DNA of 25,169 nt from Treponemataceae bacterium (GTDB lineage Bacteria; Spirochaetota; Spirochaetia; Treponematales; Treponemataceae), in contig JAKSTS010000019.1 in assembly GCA_024402455.1 (NCBI GenBank), positions 1 to 25,169 of the forward strand. Reading direction: 5' to 3'. Under the pieces are notes generated by a model, which had not been told where the DNA came from, did not search any database, and saw only the letters and a list, made by a program, of their open reading frames with translations. Made by a program: the position numbers and the translations under genes. Below are positions 22,018 to 25,169 of the stretch, piece by piece (positions within the stretch are counted from its first letter, which is position 1; every line of letters begins with the position of its first letter).

Positions 22018-22374
22018 AGTTTCATTTAGAAATCTGGAAACAGTTCTAAAAGCGGCGTGATGCTCAAAAAAATCATTTGGAAATGTTCTAATTTATTTTG
22101 AATTTTAAGCAAAAAATATTTGCCTTTATCAAAAAAAATCAGCATATTTAATGTAGGTGTTTTTGAAAAACAAAATTACATTAAAATGCCGTGTTTCAAT
22201 AAGATAAAAGAAATTTACTGCAAATTAAATCTGAAATTGAAACTGCTGAAAAATTAGTTTCCTTAATTTTTTGGTTTCTTGAAAATTTCTTTAAAAATAA
22301 GGTTGTTTCTAAAAGTTGCTAGTGATTTTTAGAAATGATTACAGCAAGTTGCTCTGAATACGAGAGAGGTATTT
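22018..22374. other. 357-base spacer before lon with two inverted repeats
   Basis: No gene is visible. A hairpin at 22149-22183 combines TAATGTA/TACATTA with an inner TGTTT/AAACA. A perfect nine-base inverted repeat, TTTCTAAAA (22306-22314) and TTTTAGAAA (22327-22335), lies 40 bases before the lon start. The sequence AGTTGCT occurs on both sides of the latter. No CIRCE element or convincing -35/-10 pair was found. Confidence 0.45.
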
Positions 22375-24762
22375 ATGTCTGAACCAAATATAGTAACAGT
22401 AGAACAGACGCTTTCTAATAAGCTTTGCATTATTCCATTGTCTGGCAGACCAATCTTTCCTGGAATTTTTACACCTTTAATGATTAATTCTGCTGATGAT
22501 ACAAATGTTGTTGAAAATGCAGCTGAATCTGATGGGCTTATTGGTGTTGTTATGACAAAAAACGATGTTGAATCTCCTTCTGTGTCTGATTTGCATTCTG
22601 TTGGAACAGCAGCACGTATTGTCAAAAAAATCAATCTTCCAGATGGCGGTGTAAACATTTTTATTTCAACAATCAAGCGTTTTAAAATCCGCAAAGTGCT
22701 TTCTGAAAAAGCACCTATTGTGGCAATTGTTGAATATCTTGAAGATGAAGAAGACGACACATTTGAAGTAAAAGCATTGACTCGTGCATTACTCAGCGAA
22801 ATGAAAGAAGTTTCTGAAAACAATCCGCTTTTTTCAGAAGAAATGCGCCTGAACATTGTAAATATTGATCATCCTGGAAAAGTTGCTGATTTTATTGCTT
22901 CAATTTTGAATGTCGAAAAAGATGACCAGCAGCGCATTCTTGAAATGCAGAATGTCCGCCAGCGAATGGAGCAGGTGCTTGTCTTTATTAAAAAAGAACA
23001 GGAACTGCTTCGCATTCAGAAAAAAATTCAAAATGAGATAAACGACCGCATTGAAAAAAGTCAGCGCGAGTATTTCCTTCGGGAAGAGCTTAAAGCCATT
23101 AAAGAAGAATTGGGCATGACTGTAGATGCAAAAAGCTCAGAATATCAGAAATTCAAAGAAAAGCTTGATGCTTTTAATTTTGAAGGTGAAATAAAAGAAG
23201 CTGTTGATTCTGAACTTGAAAAATTTGCGCTTATGGATCCGAATTCAAGTGAATATATGATTTCGCGCAATTATCTTGAAATAATTGCAAATCTTCCGTG
23301 GGGAGACCCTGAACCAGAAGATTATGATCTTGTAAAAGCAAAGAAAATTCTTGAAAGCGACCATTATGGTCTTGATGACGTTAAAAAGCGTATTATTGAA
23401 TATCTTGCTGTGCGGAAATTAAAGAAAGACTGCAAAGGTTCAATTATTCTGCTTGTTGGTCCTCCAGGAGTTGGTAAAACAAGTTTAGGCCGTTCAATCG
23501 CAAATGCAATGAACAAGCCGTTCTTCCGTTTTTCTGTTGGTGGCATGCGTGACGAAGCAGAAATAAAAGGGCACAGACGCACTTATATTGGTGCAATGCC
23601 TGGAAAAATCATACAGGGATTAAAGATTGCAAAATCAAAGAGTCCTGTTTTCCTCATTGATGAAATTGACAAGATGGGTTCTTCTTATCAAGGAGATCCG
23701 GCTTCGGCATTGCTTGAAGTGCTTGACCCTGAACAGAATGTTTCTTTTAGAGACCATTATCTTGATCTGCCATTTGATGTTTCTAACATTGTTTTTATTT
23801 TGACGGCAAACTCTTTTGATTCAATTCCTGAACCTTTGATTGACCGTGCTGAAGTTATCAGGCTTTCTGGTTATATTGATCAGGAAAAAGTTGAAATTGC
23901 AAAGAAATATCTTGTTCCGCGCAGTCTTGAACGGAACGGACTTAAAAAAGGTCAGATTAAGTATTCTAAAGAGATGCTGCTGCTTATTGCAAATAGCTAT
24001 GCAAGAGAAGCAGGCGTCCGCAATTTTGAAAAAAATCTTGATAAGATTCATCGAAAAATTGCAACCGAACTTTTGACTTCAGATGCATGCCTTGCAGCAG
24101 AAAACGACGAAGCAAGAAATGCAGTGCTCGCTGAAAAACGCGAAATTGAAGCAAATGATGTGCAGAAATATCTTGGTAACCCGATTTTTGATGAAGAAGA
24201 AATCAAAAAGGCAGACAGGTCAGGAACAGCAATTGGTCTTGCATGGACAAGCATGGGTGGCGACACATTGATTATTGAAGCTGTTGCTCATGCCGGAAAA
24301 GAAGGTTTCAGACTTACAGGTCAGATGGGCGATGTAATGAAAGAATCTGCAGAAATTGCTTTGAGCTGGGTTCACCGTTATGTCGTACAGGAAAGAATCG
24401 TAAGTCCGGACTGGTTCGAAAAGAATTCGATTCATCTGCATATTCCAGAAGGCGCAACACCAAAAGACGGACCTTCTGCCGGCATAACAATGGCAACAAC
24501 ATTGCTCTCTTTGATTCAAGACAAGACAATAAAGCCAAAGCTTGCAATGACTGGCGAATTGTCTTTGACTGGTCAGGTTTTGCCGATTGGCGGCTTGAAG
24601 GAAAAAACTGTGGCGGCAAAGCGCAATAAAATCAAGCACATTATCATTCCAAAGCAGAATGTGCGCGATTTGGATGATATTCCGGAACATGTAAAAAAAG
24701 GCTTGACGTTCCATCCTGTTTCAAGAATGGAAGAAGTAATTGAAATTGTATTTGAAAAATAG
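22375..24762 (+). CDS. lon: ATP-dependent protease Lon
   Basis: A 795-residue LonA protease that degrades misfolded and regulatory proteins. The N-terminal substrate-binding domain (about 10-200) begins CIIPLSGRPIFPGIFTPLMI. A coiled-coil helical region with REYFLREELKAIKEELG follows. The AAA+ domain has Walker A GPPGVGKT (362-369), Walker B VFLIDEIDK and a sensor region with EPLIDRAEVIRLSGY. The protease domain has DGPSAG with catalytic Ser701 and its partner lysine in GGLKEK (742-744). No motif is missing. The ATG follows GAGAGAGG. It is a single-gene unit with its own terminator. The structured leader suggests regulation, probably stress-related. Confidence 0.97.
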   Translation: MSEPNIVTVEQTLSNKLCIIPLSGRPIFPGIFTPLMINSADDTNVVENAAESDGLIGVVMTKNDVESPSVSDLHSVGTAARIVKKINLPDGGVNIFISTIKRFKIRKVLSEKAPIVAIVEYLEDEEDDTFEVKALTRALLSEMKEVSENNPLFSEEMRLNIVNIDHPGKVADFIASILNVEKDDQQRILEMQNVRQRMEQVLVFIKKEQELLRIQKKIQNEINDRIEKSQREYFLREELKAIKEELGMTVDAKSSEYQKFKEKLDAFNFEGEIKEAVDSELEKFALMDPNSSEYMISRNYLEIIANLPWGDPEPEDYDLVKAKKILESDHYGLDDVKKRIIEYLAVRKLKKDCKGSIILLVGPPGVGKTSLGRSIANAMNKPFFRFSVGGMRDEAEIKGHRRTYIGAMPGKIIQGLKIAKSKSPVFLIDEIDKMGSSYQGDPASALLEVLDPEQNVSFRDHYLDLPFDVSNIVFILTANSFDSIPEPLIDRAEVIRLSGYIDQEKVEIAKKYLVPRSLERNGLKKGQIKYSKEMLLLIANSYAREAGVRNFEKNLDKIHRKIATELLTSDACLAAENDEARNAVLAEKREIEANDVQKYLGNPIFDEEEIKKADRSGTAIGLAWTSMGGDTLIIEAVAHAGKEGFRLTGQMGDVMKESAEIALSWVHRYVVQERIVSPDWFEKNSIHLHIPEGATPKDGPSAGITMATTLLSLIQDKTIKPKLAMTGELSLTGQVLPIGGLKEKTVAAKRNKIKHIIIPKQNVRDLDDIPEHVKKGLTFHPVSRMEEVIEIVFEK

Positions 24763-24806
24763 CCTGATTCGGCTATATTGAATAATCAGTAAATTCAAAC
24801 ACATTG

Positions 24807-24836
24807 AAATCCCGAACATTGTTCGGGATTTTTTTT
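24807..24836 (+). terminator. Intrinsic terminator of lon
   Basis: AAATCCCGAAC (24807-24817) and GTTCGGGATTT (24821-24831) form an eleven-base stem with a three-base loop, ending in a T run of eight. Confidence 0.88.
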
Positions 24837-25169
24837 ATACAGAAGCTTCAATATCGTCGAGGTCAGTTTCCACAGGAAAGAAAAGTACTTGAATGTTCTG
24901 CATTGTAATGTTTTTTTTTATATATTCCCGTGACTTGGGAATGATATTTACCTATACTTCTTTCAAATAGGAAATGCTTATGGAAAATACACAGAAAAAA
25001 TGTCTTTATTTCAGAGGGAGTTGATGTAAGGTCCTTTTTGTATTGTTCAATTTTCTTTGGATATAAACTGCTTCCCACAATTTTTGGGACAATCTTTATT
25101 GGAAGTCTATAACGCTGTTTCAGAAAGTTGATGTAAGCTTCTTCAGTTTCCCCTTCACAGAGAACAAGA
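24835..25169 (-). pseudogene. Broken RloB-like (TOPRIM-type) gene entering from the right edge
   Basis: Reading inward from 25168 on the minus strand, the frame opens LVLCEGETEEAYINFLKQR and continues to IVPKIVGSSLYPKKIEQYKK. CEGExTE is the hallmark of RloB-like proteins, found with restriction and abortive-infection loci. Beyond about 24990 the frame loses resemblance and ends at 24863. A different frame near 24835-24950 encodes PKSREYIKKNITMQNIQVL and a tail VETDLDDIEASV that looks like another piece of a protein. I read this as one gene broken by frameshift and deletion. A partner ATPase is not visible. The first residues lie outside the window. Confidence 0.4.

Noticed and set aside
22018..22374. 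CIRCE heat-shock operator before lon
   Set aside because: The TTAGCACTC-N9-GAGTGCTAA pattern is not present; the inverted repeats there are AT-rich and unrelated.
1..25169. CRISPR array, rRNA genes, insertion-sequence transposase
   Set aside because: No regularly spaced direct repeats, rRNA signatures or transposase motifs were seen on either strand.

Overview
The window looks like chromosomal DNA of a low-GC spirochaete, most likely a host-associated or gut-type Treponema. This rests on four things. The run rpsP-khpA-rimM-trmD-rplS continues into a FliK-like protein, a stand-alone FlhB C-terminal domain, an HD-GYP protein and YraN, an order I recall from Treponema pallidum. The gene set is rich in chemotaxis functions. 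The lipobox of the ankyrin lipoprotein is permissive. AT-rich spacers separate the genes. The genus assignment is inference from memory, not a search.

Bases 1-7057 hold a chemotaxis block. A minus-strand operon runs STAS protein > cheA > cheR (cut by the window edge). cheW is divergent on the plus strand. A second minus-strand operon converges on cheW and runs MinD/ParA-like ATPase > soluble, degenerate chemoreceptor-like coiled-coil protein > cheD. The pairing of a ParA-type ATPase with a cytoplasmic receptor-like protein resembles chemoreceptor-array partitioning systems and is the most interesting functional idea in the window.

Bases 7086-9017 are a decayed prophage fragment. It carries a 5'-truncated MuF (Mu gpF) head-morphogenesis protein fused to a CdiA-type PD-(D/E)XK nuclease toxin domain. 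It also has three very small minus-strand genes and a cluster of nested palindromes that share a 13-base core.

Bases 9078-15035 are one long plus-strand operon. It starts at a near-consensus promoter, has overlapping genes almost throughout, and ends at a strong terminator. It joins ribosome assembly and tRNA modification (rpsP, khpA, rimM, trmD, rplS) to flagellar-export-like proteins, a cyclic-di-GMP-type phosphodiesterase, yraN and two unrecognised small proteins.

Bases 15100-22017 contain single genes: tRNA-Leu(UAA) head-to-head with tatD, a TrpR-like repressor, a 963-residue lipoprotein made of about 23 ankyrin units, a GtrA-family membrane protein, tRNA-Pro(GGG) and a PfkB-family sugar-phosphate kinase. 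Bases 22018-24836 carry lon, with a structured leader and a terminator. The last 330 bases hold a broken RloB-like gene on the minus strand, entering from beyond the window.
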